A stretch of DNA of 60,000 nt from Nymphaea colorata (GCF_008831285.2 NC_045144.1:19175716-19235715), one strand, 5' to 3'; counted from the first letter of the stretch, positions 11,373-22,260 are shown. Program-made: numbers and translations. Notes: generated by a model from the letters alone, not told the origin.

Positions 11373-13070
11373 CGTTACGTGATAAAATTTGTGCCACGAA
11401 AATCACTTTACAGAACGAGTTCATGAAGCTACAAATTTTGAGTACCCAATTCACCAATCCAACTAAATCTTTGCCGCTTTGCCAATTCGCTAATTCAACT
11501 GAATTAGTCATGAATTGGGATGAATATTTCATTCTACTACTCAAAAGAGAGAGAGCCGAAGCTCTTATCTGAACATGAACTCCATATATTCATGATGAAC
11601 AAACAATCACTGCACCCGATCTCGACACAACTCTGAATCCTAAAAGCAAAGTGAGAAGGAGGGTTTCCTTGCTTTTGCTCGCCCGAAAAGAAGAAAAGAA
11701 AGGAAAAAATTGAAATGTTTTTTATGATTTGTGGATTGAAGACTAATGTCATGCCTGATACCTACCGAAAGTACGTGGGAAGGCTTTAATTTGGTGCCTT
11801 ATTTTGCTTTTCGCTTTTCCTTTATTTTATGTTTAGTTTTATCTCTTTAACTACGTTGATATGCATCCATGTGCCCTTAGTTCTTATCATAGCATTTAAT
11901 AAACAAAGTATACTTTCCAGTACATTGGTTATAAAACAAAGTACTATGGGCCAAGCAGGGCAGCGTAAGATAGACCCAGTGGAGAGATGTTAATAATATT
12001 TTCTTGTCCGGATCTAACCGGATCCGTTTTGCTGGAAAAAGTAAAGCACCAAGGGAAACAAGCTTGTCCAAAGCAGCGTTATTAAAAGAAGCCTGAATTC
12101 GGCCGATCCAAATTGAATCGGTGCCGAGCTGGTTCGATTTCAGGAGTGCCATTAGGCCCATTACCTATACTTTGAGGTTTTTGTTTTAAATTATTTATTA
12201 TATGTTTTTGTTTTTTAAAAATAAATGTTTTGATACTTTTGGGCAATTCACAACCCATTCAGTATAAACCAATTTTTTCACCGGCAAAAGAGGTTTTTGG
12301 GCAACTGCCCACACTACTGGTACCAACATCCGAGTTTTATGCTACTAGATGAACAACAAAGTCTCTCAACCCGGGGTTCAGTTTTTGAGAGTGAAAAAAA
12401 ACTTGAAAGTAAAAAAAAAAAAAAAGTAAGAACAAATGAGTGACTCTTATAGCTCGGCAAAGTTAAATTTTAGAATACATTTCAAAATATTTATAATCAT
12501 ATAAACGTGATTTTTAAAGTAAAAAAAAAATCTTTTAAATTTACCAACACTTAAATTTACAATTTCACAGGCTATAACACCATTGTTCAGCCACAGTGGA
12601 CAGGGGTAGGGGCATTCTTTGTCACTTGTTTGATGAATTTATAGGAACAAAAGACCATGTCTTTTCCATCCACCGTTTGTTTGGTGCCGTCCGTTCTGTC
12701 CGTCATGTCTGTTTTGTTTGGAGTTTTATTAATTCTATCTGTTCCGTTCATAAGTAGAACAGGGAAAGGCCAAGGGGGGAGTGACTTTGGAGTTAAAAAG
12801 AGGCAGAAATGAAACATTAATTATAATTAAGTTTTAATTTCTGCCTTCTTTTAATTTGCAAGTTCATCAAAGAGCTTAAATGGTGGTTCATATTGAAATG
12901 ATAAACAAAGTTCTCTCCAAGTGTTGAAAGAAGAATTAGCATGTCATAGCTTGATCTGTATGGAAGCTAAGGAACTTGCAACGACATGCAGCCAAAAGTG
13001 CATCACAAGCTTGTTGGAACAACTACAATTCACTTTTAAACACTACAATGCACTTTTAGTGAGGCTGGAA
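11373..13070. other. Gene-free spacer
   Basis: No gene recognised. A segment at about 12320-12400 (ACAACAAAGTCTCTCAACC, GTTTTTGAGAGTGAA) is a decayed relative of 18770-18815, just left of array unit 2. Poly-A runs and AT-rich stretches fill the rest. Confidence 0.45.
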
Positions 13071-13073
13071 GCA

Positions 13074-13246
13074 GGGGCGGGGCGGCGCCAGAAATTTTTC
13101 ATGAAGCGGGCCGAATTAAAGTTTTAAAATTTTTACTATGGCTGAAATATCATTTTTTAAAATTTTGTATAGAACAAGTAAAATTTTTTAAAATTTTACA
13201 TGTAATTTTCATGAACCCATGCAGGCCCTACCTTGGCTTCGCCCCT
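13074..13246. repeat. MITE-like element with GGGGCGG...CCAG termini
   Basis: The left end (GGGGCGGGGCGGCGCCAGAAA) and right end (CTTGGCTTCGCCCCT) are imperfect inverted repeats around an AT-rich core with TTTTAAAATTTT motifs. Ends of this GGGGCGGAGCCAG type recur widely in plant genomes. A related end follows the third AT tract (about 23910-23955), also just left of a unit, and others lie at 17264 and 27934. Confidence 0.5.
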
Positions 13247-13324
13247 CGCTCAAAGAGAAGGCAGGGCTGAATATTTGGATGAACACATGAAATAGTAGCT
13301 ACAGCCCACATTGCTAGAGTTTCT

Positions 13325-14398
13325 TTTCCCTCTCATGTTGTTTTCAATCAAAGATTATAAAACTACTTCTTGAGCTGTTGATGCACAAGATTGTTTAGTT
13401 GTGCTAGATTCTTCAAAAGAACTTACTTGTGAAGATGCAGCACAATCTTCAAAAGGCAAAAGCTTAGTTTTCACTCCTTCATTCACCAAACCAATGTTCT
13501 TCGATGTATATTCTTTTCTGCTTGACAATTTAACCATCAAACAGTTGAAACTAGCACAATCTCCAACACTGGCATCGCAAGGGCTCGTTTCCTGGATACC
13601 TTCCTCGTCAATGGATGCTGATGAAATGGTTTCTGCAGGTCATTTGTTATGCCTCAACCCTTTCCTTTTGAGCTTCTCCCGTGAACTGCTTTCATGTTTC
13701 ACTACCTTAGTAAAATCCACAACCAAATTGCTTGAATCATATGTGCTAGAGCTATATGGGTCAGACAAAACCAGAAGCAACATTCATGGATCAACAATGT
13801 TTTGCCAACGATCAGCAGAACGCTTAGTGATCTTGTTTTGAAGCTTTGCTGCAACCCAGTTTCGAACATGACCAATAACATTTTGCAGCAGAAGTTCATA
13901 ACAAGGTTACTAAATGGTCTGCTGATTGTTGGCAAAAGATTGCTGAATCATCAAATGTTTCTTTTGGTTTGTCTGACCCATATAGTTCCAGCACATCTGA
14001 CTCAAGCAATCAGGTTGAGGATATTACTAGAGTAGAGAAACGTGCAAGAAGCTTGCAGAAGAAACCCAAGAGAAAAGGGTTTCGACATAACAAAAGATCT
14101 TTAGAAATTATTTCATCAGAACCTCTTGAACAGGAATGTGTGCATGAGATGAGCTCTTATGCTGTCGGAGATGCAGATTGTAAGAGTTGCTAAGCATAAA
14201 AGAAGATGCACAGAAGGATGTTTTGGTGAATGAAGGAGAGAGCACTAAGCTTTTGCCTTTTAAAGCTTGTTCTGCAACTTCAAAACAAGTTCTCTGGAAG
14301 AATCTAGCATAACTAAATAATCTTGTGCATCCATAGCTTAAGATGTTGCTGTATAATCTGTGATTGAAGACAACATAAGGAGGAAAAGAATCTCTTAT
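13325..14398. repeat. Inverted-repeat hairpin locus, copy 1 (arms about 520 bp, loop 28 nt)
   Basis: The left arm (about 13325-13854) read on the minus strand matches the right arm (about 13883-14398) read on the plus strand. The loop is 13855-13882. Shared landmarks, in order, are TTGCAGCA, TCTGCTGATxGTTGGCAAAA, GTCTGACCCATATAG, AAGCAAT, GGxTTGxGxCATAACAAA, TTGGTGAATGAAGGAG and AAGCTTTTGCCTTTT. Both arms translate to SDPYSSST and related peptides, so each derives from one coding-like fragment, duplicated head to head. By eye the arms are roughly three-quarters identical, with several stops and indels. A transcript across either strand would fold into a long imperfect double strand. The parent gene was not recognised. 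Confidence 0.85.
13883..14193 (+). pseudogene. Coding-like gene fragment in the right arm, copy 1
   Basis: After an acceptor-like ACATTTTGCAG (ending near 13887), an open frame runs to a stop at 14191-14193. It contains VTKWSADCWQKIAESS, GLSDPYSSSTSDSSNQ, a basic stretch KKPKRKGFRHNKRSLE and SYAVGDADCKSC. It looks like a Ser-rich and Lys-rich exon of an unknown nuclear-type protein. The left arm encodes the same motifs antisense, with an internal stop. I do not recognise the family. It is called a fragment because there is no start codon context or upstream exon in the unit. Confidence 0.5.
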
Positions 14399-14643
14399 GT
14401 CAAATCCTGTTTGTAATACGCAATCGATCGAATACAAATTCTTTCAGTTGGGAAACGAAATGGCTCATTCGATAATTTTTTATGTACCCATTGAACGTAG
14501 AAAACTTTCCAAAGGAGAAAATTTTATATCCAAGGAGCCTTTGTTAATTTGCTCTATAGTATGTCTAAGAGGTCCTTATTTGCTTATTAGCTTCTAGCTC
14601 TTAGGCAGGGCCTTGGATGTCTTGAAATCTCCCCTCAAGGGGG

Positions 14644-14651
14644 TATTTATA
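14644..14651 (-). promoter_or_regulatory. Minus-strand TATAAATA beside hairpin copy 1
   Basis: Read on the minus strand this is TATAAATACCCCC followed by TTGAGGGG. It lies about 250 bp outside the right arm and points into the hairpin. Transcription from it would cross the right arm, loop and left arm. The motif is kept in all four units (here, 20157, 25352 and 28774). Copia-type LTRs often have a similar TATAAATA, so it may come from a retroelement. Confidence 0.45.
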
Positions 14652-15059
14652 GTTAAAAAAAGGGGGTGAAACTCTTCAACTTTAGATACAGGATTAAAGT
14701 TTCAGCTTTTTAGGAAGCTTTTTAAAAAATGTGGCCCAAAAACTTTTAAGGTAAGTGAACCATTTACGAAAAATTTGAGAAATCCTTACCAAATAATAAT
14801 GGATTCCAATCATCAAAACCATAATTGAAAATATATTAAGAATAAAGTTTTAGCCTTTTTGAAAGCCTTCTCACAAGTGTAGACCAAAAAACTCAACGTA
14901 AGTAAAGCTATTCTTTGCATTTTAAAAAAAATTGACAGATTGTTGCCAAAAAAAAAGAAAAAGAAAAAGGATTCCCAACATTAAAGCCATGACTGCAAAT
15001 TGATTTTTGAGTTCTTGAGCATCTATGTTTTTTGTTTCGAGCAAAATCATTTGATGCAT

Positions 15060-15480
15060 AAATGAAGGATATAAATGCCATATTTGATCATGCTTTCAAG
15101 AGATTTACCATAGTTTCATTGAAGAAATTAAGTCTTCCACCAAGAGACCTGGGTGTGATGGTAAGAAATGAAAACTTGTTTGTAAAGGGGTTGGTGCAAT
15201 GGCTCGGGGGAGTAAGGTGGGGAGGAGGTTTGCAGTCAGTCTCTGTTTCAAATTCAAATCCTCTGTAATGCAAAAAAAATAAAACAATGATATGCAAATA
15301 GTGCATAGCAGGAGCGCCACTCTGAAGTAACCCTGAACCCTGGGGATGATGGGGAGGGGAGGGGGAGGCTTCGGTCTTCACTTGGGTGGTGGGATTACCC
15401 TTCTGCTCACACGGTTGGAGCACAAACGCAAAGAGTGAGGTGTGTTCATGCTCAATTACTGTGGCTCAATTTCTAGACAA
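15060..15480. other. G-rich segment shared by array units
   Basis: The GGGGTTGGTGCAATGGCTCGGGGGAG phrase and the following G-rich stretch are repeated at 20720, 25912 and, diverged, 29325. GGTGCAATGGCTCGGGG resembles text often seen in plant repeats. Small open frames on both strands are not conserved between units, so no gene is called. Confidence 0.5.
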
Positions 15481-15932
15481 GTCTAGACAAAGTTGCATTA
15501 ATCTAAATAAGATGGGTAATATTATTGATAAAGATGTATTCGGTGCATAAAATACATGTATTTAATCAGTAATATATACATATTGGATGGTGTGCATGTA
15601 ACGTACATATTAATGACCTTGTGAAGCAGCCATTCATCACTTTCAAATGGTTAAATGTGTCAATAAGCTATGTGGGGACAGTAAGTAATTTCACTCATTT
15701 TCCGCCCCGATTTGTGGAGACAAAAGATGCTTGGAATATTAGTTCATAGTCTTGGCTTAGTAAGGGAGATTTGATAAGCATGTCTAGCCTAAGATATTGT
15801 TCTGTTTTAATAGTTTTTGGACTTAATTATGAATGAATTCTGCATAGAACATAACTGTGAAAGCATATGTCTGCTTTCGATTGTCAATTGAATACGCCTT
15901 AAATGTCGTATTGTTGCCACAACAGGGCATAT

Positions 15933-16410
15933 AAGGGCGTCCACTACCTTTAGTGGTTTAAAGGTCCTCAGGTTGCATTTTTAGTGATGTTGTCTCAACA
16001 AATGTTACTAAAGGTGAGGTCTTCATTGATGTTTATGAAGAGCCGTCAACAAAGGTCCCCTGCCTTGGGGTCTTTAGTCGCGGTTTTCTACATAAGCGTC
16101 ACTAAAGGCCCTCTTATGTTTTCAAGACAAAGTTACTAAGGCAAACTCTTGGGTGTCCAGTCGCCATCGATGATGTTTTCACGAAACGTCACAGTAGGTC
16201 ATTGCCTCATTGGCTTCAAGTGATGTTTTATGAAGAAATGTCGGTGAAGATTCAAGTGTTTAGTGATGTTCCCGCGTGACGTCCCAGTAAAATCTCCGCC
16301 TTAGGTCTTCAGTGACGTTTCTTAAATGATGTTAGCAAAGGTAATAACGTCAGTAAAGATCCTGACTTTAGTGCTTTTCTATGCGTCAGTAATGGTTGTG
16401 TGAAATTTTT
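15933..16410. repeat. CACTA-like subterminal repeat region, unit 1
   Basis: It starts at CACTACCTTTAGTGG. It then carries many degenerate direct and inverted copies of TTTAGTGATGTT and ACGTCACTAAAGG at intervals of about 40-60 bp. Clustered short repeats of this kind next to a CACTA terminus are the signature of En/Spm-type subterminal regions, where transposase binds. No transposase frame was found, so the element would be non-autonomous or a fragment. Related copies are at 21376, 26540 and 30111. Confidence 0.5.
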
Positions 16411-16429
16411 CGAAAGTTAGGGATCGCTC

Positions 16430-16740
16430 TTGAAAATTTTCTATGTAAACTTTGAAAAGCGCACGAAAACCCTTCCTTTTCACCGTGGGTTTCCTCTTTC
16501 CTCTCCTCTTTCCGCCGATGCTTCTAAGGCCATGTCAGTCAGGGAAGACCTCCATGTCTCCAACGACCTGGCGGTGGAAATGAGAGAGAGTCTAGGGCAG
16601 GGAGAAACAATAGAAATGAATGGATTGCCCTGATGGGTCGTTCCATGGACAGATAGTTTCCTCCATCCAACTTCGCGGCTGCCACCCTGGCCATCGCCGC
16701 CGGTGGGCCGGCCGGGCCTCGGCTAAATGACTTGCTTTCT
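16430..16740 (+). pseudogene. GC-rich coding-like tail, unit 1 (frame broken)
   Basis: A composition shift to GC-rich occurs here. The frame contains MSVREDLHVSNDLAVEMRES and MNGLP, then stops. In unit 3 one fewer C (GATTGCCTGATG rather than GATTGCCCTGATG) lets the frame continue into GSFHGQIVSSVQLRD and GHRRRWAGRGLG. It may be a captured exon or a transposon-internal segment. No family recognised. Confidence 0.3.
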
Positions 16741-17086
16741 TTTTATGAATATACTTTCTGATACAGTTTTATACGGTGTAAGTTTAGTTCACTTAGTTAG
16801 TAGCACTTTTAGTTCTTTTGACCAATATCGCGGTTTGTAGATAGGTCTATTAGTTTGTTTTTCACTTTTTATGTTAATCTTCTCTGCTATTTATAATGAA
16901 AAAAAAAAAGTCCAAACGAGCAGGATTCGTAGTTTTTATTGTTGAATATCTGTTTGTGCAAGGGTTGCTGATCAGGGTCCCCTATCTATTGCATTGTAAC
17001 ATGAAGAGGACTTTTTGGTGATAGTTGCCAATAGCTCTTAACTTTAGAAATAATTAAGCCAAGGGAAAAGCCGGCGTTGAAGTTTA

Positions 17087-17087
<1 letters not shown>

Positions 17088-17133
<46 letters not shown>
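17088..17133. repeat. (CT)n microsatellite
   Basis: This CT tract of about 46 bp is followed by its near-inverse, AGAGGAGAGAGAAAAGG. The same junction occurs at 27778-27815 in unit 3. Confidence 0.9.
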
Positions 17134-17134
<1 letters not shown>

Positions 17135-17263
17135 GAGGAGAGAGAAAAGGAAAGATGAGCTTGATGCAGCAGCATGTATATCAACCTCTGCTCAAATAAA
17201 CAACTACATAAGGAATTCAACCCAGGCAGTAGGGAGAATAGAGAGTCTTCGAGTTTTCCTCAA

Positions 17264-17460
17264 GCACAGGGGCGGAGGGAGGGGGCTCGCCTAGGTCATG
17301 GCCCCACCCAACGAATCGAAAAAAAAAAAAGTTTGAAAAAAGTGAAAATTTTTAGTTGCACTCTGTATTATTTAAATTCAGATTCAGTTTGGCCCTACCT
17401 GAATCCAGAGGTTGGACCGTTTGACCCACCCATGAAAAAAAAATTTTGGCTCTGCTTCTG
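17264..17460. repeat. MITE-like GGGGCGGAGG element
   Basis: The left end AGGGGCGGAGGGAGGGGGC and right end TTTTGGCTCTGCTTCT are imperfect inverted ends around an AT-rich core. The left end and 60 bp of core recur at 27934-28015 in unit 3, where the right part has been replaced. Confidence 0.45.
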
Positions 17461-18015
17461 GTTAGGCAGTAGGCCGCTAGCCTCCTGCTCACTTAAGGAA
17501 GTCTTCTATTCGTTAAACAACACACTAAACTCTATGGTAATATGTAAGGTTGTGTTTGAGTCCCCACTGATCTGAGATCTGAAGAAATCTCAAATCCATG
17601 GTCGTTTAAATCCATAATTGTATGGAATTGTGAGTTCAACATCTACCCCCAAAGTAGATTTTCAAATCCACAATTTAATATAAAAAAACATGAATTTGAC
17701 TCCGATTGGGGCTGAGATCTGCGTCCATCAAACACAACCCTAGGAGAGAATGACTTTAATCAGTTCTATTGGCTGAAGTGGACAGAAAAGTTAGGCAGTG
17801 ATGATAAGTCAATGAAAAGACTTGAGTCGCATCAGTCATCTTGATGCCTAGACTTTGTTTGCAAAGGAGTGACTAGACTTAAGTCATCATTTGTCACATC
17901 TTTCCACCAAATAACGTTAAAATTAGCAATTAATTTGTACGCTCAAAATAAAGGTGATCCTACACTTGCCCAGTTTCCTGATACCAGAGCCTTTGTTTTT
18001 AAACCTGTTCTATAT
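17461..18015. other. Spacer between units 1 and 2, no gene seen
   Basis: AT-rich. It holds the phrases AAATCCATGGTCG and AAATCCACAATTTAA, probably repeat debris. No gene supported. Confidence 0.45.
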
Positions 18016-18027
18016 TCATTTGTGTTT

Positions 18028-18215
18028 GATGATCCATGTTGTGTTTGATCATGTTGGGCTTGGGGAAGTTGCTAATGCTGCTTTTGATTACTTAACTAAT
18101 TAATGTTTCCACTGGCTATGTAAGTTGAAATTGGACCGAAATTCAGGGCAAGTTCAAGCAATAGATATTGGTTCATGTTTGAGTTTCAAGAAAGTAATGT
18201 AATAACTAAACCAAT
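18028..18215 (+). pseudogene. Decayed exon-2 fragment of the small-gene family (psi1)
   Basis: This segment contains TGTTTGATCATGTTGGGCTTGGGGAAGTTGCTAATGC and later AAGTTGAAATTGGACCGAAATTC. It matches exon 2 and the 3' part of the gene at 49077-49286. The translation VFDHVGLGEVANA is still readable, but the lysine-rich start of the exon and the splice acceptor are missing. It lies well left of the main family cluster, inside the hairpin array. Confidence 0.7.
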
Positions 18216-18859
18216 CTTTTTCAATGCCAAGAGGTTTTATTTAACAATTGTCGGCTGGACGTTTCCCAACCAAAGAAGTTGTTGCCTGGAAGTAAACGAT
18301 CTCTTGAATTATTAGAATCTATATTTCAAATGCTCTTAATTTCAAAAATACATTGTTTTGGTATTTTAATATCAACATAAAAGATATGTTGACTACAAAG
18401 AAAATATCTTCAAATATTAAAATAGCAATAAAACATAGAACGTGCCATAACGACATGTCATGTGTCGTATGACTTTTTTGTCTAATTATATGGAAAAAGG
18501 AATACATATTTCAACAAAGATTCAAAATCTTATGTGCCATTTTGAAAATAAATCAAGCAGTCTCAAAAGTCACTTGACCAAAACTTATTTAGTCTTGCCT
18601 AGTATACTTATTAAGTTTTTAGCCCAAAGGGGTCTTGACGCACCGGTTTGGCCAATGGCTGGTAGGCAGCCTATCACTGGTTTGCGTGCCGTGGGCATCA
18701 TCATTTATACAAGAGGAAGTAAACATAAGCCCTGGGTCGACACTAGCATCGAAATTTTCTGCTGCTGGACGAGCAACAAAGTCTCTTAACCAGGAGTACC
18801 GTTTTGAGAGTGAATATCTGGATGAGCACATGAAACAGTAGCTACAGTGCACATTGCTA

Positions 18860-19924
18860 GAGTTTCTTTTCCCTCTCATGTTGTTTTCAATCAAAGATTA
18901 TAAAGCTACTTCCTGAGCTGTTGATGCACAAGATTGTTTAGTTGTGCTAGATTCTTCAAAAGAACTTACTTGTGAAGATGCAGCACAATCTTCAAAAGGC
19001 AAAAGCTTAGTTTTCACTCCTTCATTCACCAAATCAATGTTCTTCCATGTATATTCTTTTCTGCTTGACAATTTAACCATCAAACAGTTGAAACTAGCAC
19101 AATCTCCAACACTGGCATCGCAAGGGCTCGTTTCCTGGATACCTTCCTCGTCAATGGATGCTGATGAAATGGTTTCTGCAGGTCATTTGTTATGCCTCAA
19201 CCCTTTCCTTTTGAGCTTCTCCCGTGAACTGCTTTCATGTTTCACTGCCTTAGTAAAATCCACAACCAAATTGCTTGAATCATATGTGCTAGAGCTATAT
19301 GGGTCAGACAAAACCAGAAGCAACATTCATGGATCAACAATGTTTTGCCAACGATCAGCAGAACGCTTAGTGATCTTGTTTTGAAGCTTTGCTGCAACCC
19401 AGTTTCGAACATGACCAATAACATTTTGCAGCAGAACTTCATAACAAGGTTACTAAATGGCCTGCTGATTCTTGGCAAAAGATTGCTGATTCATCAAATG
19501 TTTCTTTTTGGTTTGTCTGACCCATATAGTTGCAGCACATCTGACTCAAGCAATCAGGTTGAGGATATTACTAGTGTAGAGAAACGTGCAAGAAGCTTGC
19601 AGAAGAAACCCAAGAGAAAAGGGTTTCGACATAACAAAAGGTCTTTAGAAATTATCTCATCAGCATCTCTTGAACAGGAATGTGTGCGTGAGATGAGCTC
19701 TTGCGGTGTCGGTGGTGCAGATTGTAAGAGTTGCTAAACATAAAAGAAGATGCACAGAAGGATGTTTTGTTGAATGAAGGAGAGAGCACTAAGCTTTTGC
19801 CTTTTAAAGCATGTTCTGCAAGTTCAAATCAAGTTCTCTAGAAGAATCTAGCATAACTAATCCATAGCTTAAGATGTTACCGTATAATCTGTGATGGAAG
19901 ACAACATAAGGAGGAAAAAAATCT
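18860..19924. repeat. Inverted-repeat hairpin locus, copy 2
   Basis: Left arm about 18860-19397, loop 19398-19425 (28 nt), right arm about 19426-19924. It differs from copy 1 by only scattered changes, such as SDPYSCSTSDSSNQ for SDPYSSSTSDSSNQ in the right-arm frame. The right arm lacks a short AAATAATCTTGTGC segment present in copies 1 and 4. Copies are far more alike across units than the two arms are within a unit. Confidence 0.85.
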
Positions 19925-20156
19925 CTTATGTCAAATCCTGTTTGTAATACGCAAACGATCCAATACCACTTGAAAATGATTCTTTCGAAACGAAATGTTC
20001 AATCGATAAATTTTTATGTACCCATTGAATGTAGAAAACTCTGCCAAGGAGGCAATTTTATATCCAAGGAGCCTTCGTTAATTTGCTCTATAGTATGTCC
20101 AAGAGGTCCGTATTTGGATATTAGCTTGGATGTCTTGGAATATCCCCTCAAGGGGG

Positions 20157-20164
20157 TATTTATA
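20157..20164 (-). promoter_or_regulatory. Minus-strand TATAAATA beside hairpin copy 2
   Basis: Same position and flanking CCCCC/TTGAGGGG as in unit 1, reading toward the hairpin. Confidence 0.4.
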
Positions 20165-21375
20165 GTTTAAAAAAAATGGGTGAAACTCTGAAACTTTAGA
20201 TACAGGATTAAAGTTTATGCTTTTTAGGAAGCTTTTTAAAAAATGTGGCCCAAAAACGTAAGGTAAGTGAACCAATTCTTTCCATTTACGAAAATTTTGG
20301 GAAATCCTTACCAAATAATATTGGATTCCAATCACCAAAACCATAATTGAAAATATATTAGCAATAAATTTTTAGCCTTTTCAGAAGTGTAGCCCAAAAA
20401 ACTTTAGGTAAGTAAACCTATTCTTTGCATGTTTAAAAAATTTGAGAGATTGTTGCCAAAAAAAGAAAAAGAAAAAGTATTCCCAACATTAAAGGCATGA
20501 CTGCAAATTGATTTTTGAGTTCTTGAGCATCTATGTTTTTTGTTTCGAGCAAAATCATTTGATGCACATGCATGTGGCTAGAAACCTAGATAAATGAAGG
20601 ATATAAATGCTATATTTGATCATGCTTTCAGGTGATTTACCATAGTTTCATTGAAGAAATTAAGTCTTCCACCAAGAGACCTGAGTGTGATAAAAAGAAG
20701 TAAAAACTTGTTTGTAAAGGGGTTGGTGCAATGGCTCGGGGGAGTAGGGTGGGGAGGAGGTTTGCTGCAAATAATGCGTAGGGGGGCGCCACTCTCAAGT
20801 AACCCTGGGGGGGCTTCAGTTTTCACTTGGGTGGTGGGATTAGCCTTATGCTCACCCGATTGGAGCACAAACGCAAGGAGTGAGGTGTGTTCAAGCTCAG
20901 TGACTGTGGCTTAATTTCTAGACAAGTCTAGACCAAGTTGCATTAATCTAAATAAGATGGATAATATTAATAAAGATGTATGCGGTCTATAAGATACATG
21001 TATTTAATCGGTAATATATACATATCGGATGTTGTGTTATATTAATGAGCTTGTGAAGCAGTCCTTCACCACTTTCAGATGGTTAAATGTGTCAATAAGC
21101 TAAGGTTCTTGTCGAACGAATTTGGTGATTCCGGCCAGATATGTCGAGACAAAAGCCGCTTGGAACGTGAGTTCATGATCTTGGCTTAGTAAGGGAGATT
21201 TTATAAGCATGTCTAACCTAAGATATTGTTCTCTTTTAACAGTTTTTGGACTTGATTATGAACGAATTGTGCATAGAACATAACTGTGAAAGCATATGTC
21301 TGCTTTCGATTGTCAATTGAATACGCCTTAAATGTCGTATTGTTGGCAAAACGGGGCATACAAGGGCGTCCACTA

Positions 21376-21820
21376 CCTTAGTGGTTTAAAGGTCCTCAGG
21401 TTGCATTTTTAGTGATGTTGTCTCAACAAATGTTACTAAAGGTGAGGTCTTCAGTAATGTTTATGAAGAGCCGTCAATGAAGGTCCCTTGCCTTGAGGTT
21501 CTTTAGTCACGGTGTTCTACATAAGCGTCACTAAAGGCTCTCTTTTGTTTTTAAGACAAAGTTACTGAAGGCAAACTCTTGGGTGTCCAGTCGCCATCGA
21601 TGATGTTTCCAGGAAACGTCACAGTAGGTCGTTGGCTTCAAGTGATGTTTTATGAAGAAATGTCGGTGAAGCTTCGAGTCTTAAGTGATGTTCCCTCGTG
21701 ACGTCCCAGTAAAATCTCTGCCTTGGTCTTCAGTGACCTTTCTTAAATAATGTTAGCAAAGGTAATAACGTAAGTAAAGATCCTGATTTTTGTGTTTTAC
21801 TATGCGTCAGTAATGGTGAT
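21376..21820. repeat. CACTA-like subterminal repeat region, unit 2
   Basis: Direct counterpart of the unit 1 region, starting CACTACCTTAGTGG, with the same degenerate TTTAGTGATGTT / CGTCACTAAAGG cluster. It carries small indels relative to unit 1. Confidence 0.5.
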
Positions 21821-22196
21821 GTGAAACTTTTAGAAAATTAGGGATCGCTCTTGAAAATTTTCTGTGTAAACTTTGGAAGACACACGAAAACCCTTCCTTT
21901 TCACCGTGGGTTTTCTCTTTCCTCTCCTCTTTCCGCCGATGCTTCTAGGCCATGTCAGTCAGGACTCAGGGAAGACCTCCATATCTCCAACGACCTGGCG
22001 GTGGAAATGAGAAAGAGTCTATGGCAGGGAGAAACAAGAGAAACGAATGGATTGCCCTATATATTTTCACTTGCCTTATATAAAAATTTTGAAAAATGAT
22101 ATTTAACTTTTGTCAAAATTTTAAAAATATAATTTGGAGGCCCTTATGAAAAGTTTTTGTCTCCACCCCTGGTCGCCAGTACTATGGTTTATCATA

Positions 22197-22260
22197 GGGC
22201 CCTTTTGTTGTGTACATTGACTCAATGGAGAATTGGAAACCTTCCTCTTTGGAGAATGGG
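22197..22260 (+). other. Fragment resembling the 3' flank of the DUF761 gene
   Basis: GGGCCCTTTTGTTGTGTACAT followed by GACTCAATGGAGAATTGGAAACC closely resembles 9052-9105 downstream of the DUF4408/DUF761 gene. The match fades after about 60 bp. It suggests a piece of that gene's 3' region was captured in the repeat field. Confidence 0.5.

Larger units (their letters stand above)
13277..17340. repeat. Array unit 1 (hairpin, promoter motif, CACTA-like region, GC-rich tail)
   Basis: This is the left-most near-complete copy of a long tandem unit. It begins at the phrase TTGGATGAACACATGAAA, runs through the inverted arms and the CACTA-like region, and ends with the GGCCGGCCGGG tail and a CT tract at about 17088-17133. 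The same order and sequence recur from 18810 and 23970, so unit spacing is about 5.5 and 5.2 kb. Confidence 0.85.
18810..22075. repeat. Array unit 2
   Basis: Same order as unit 1. It ends abruptly inside the GC-rich tail at about 22070, where the frame after MNGLP-type sequence gives way to an AT-rich segment with TTTTAAAAATATAATTTGG and CCACCCCTGG. The change looks like a deletion or insertion junction. Confidence 0.85.

Noticed and set aside
13401-13841. 146-codon plus-strand frame in the left hairpin arm (and its copies at 18944 and 24258)
   Set aside because: It is antisense to the coding-like reading of the arm, is cut short in unit 3 by a small insertion, and exists in three copies only because the DNA is duplicated.
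15933-16410. Repeated CGTCACTAAAGG motifs considered as a CRISPR-like array
   Set aside because: The repeats are degenerate, irregularly spaced and in both orientations in a plant genome; a CACTA subterminal region fits better.
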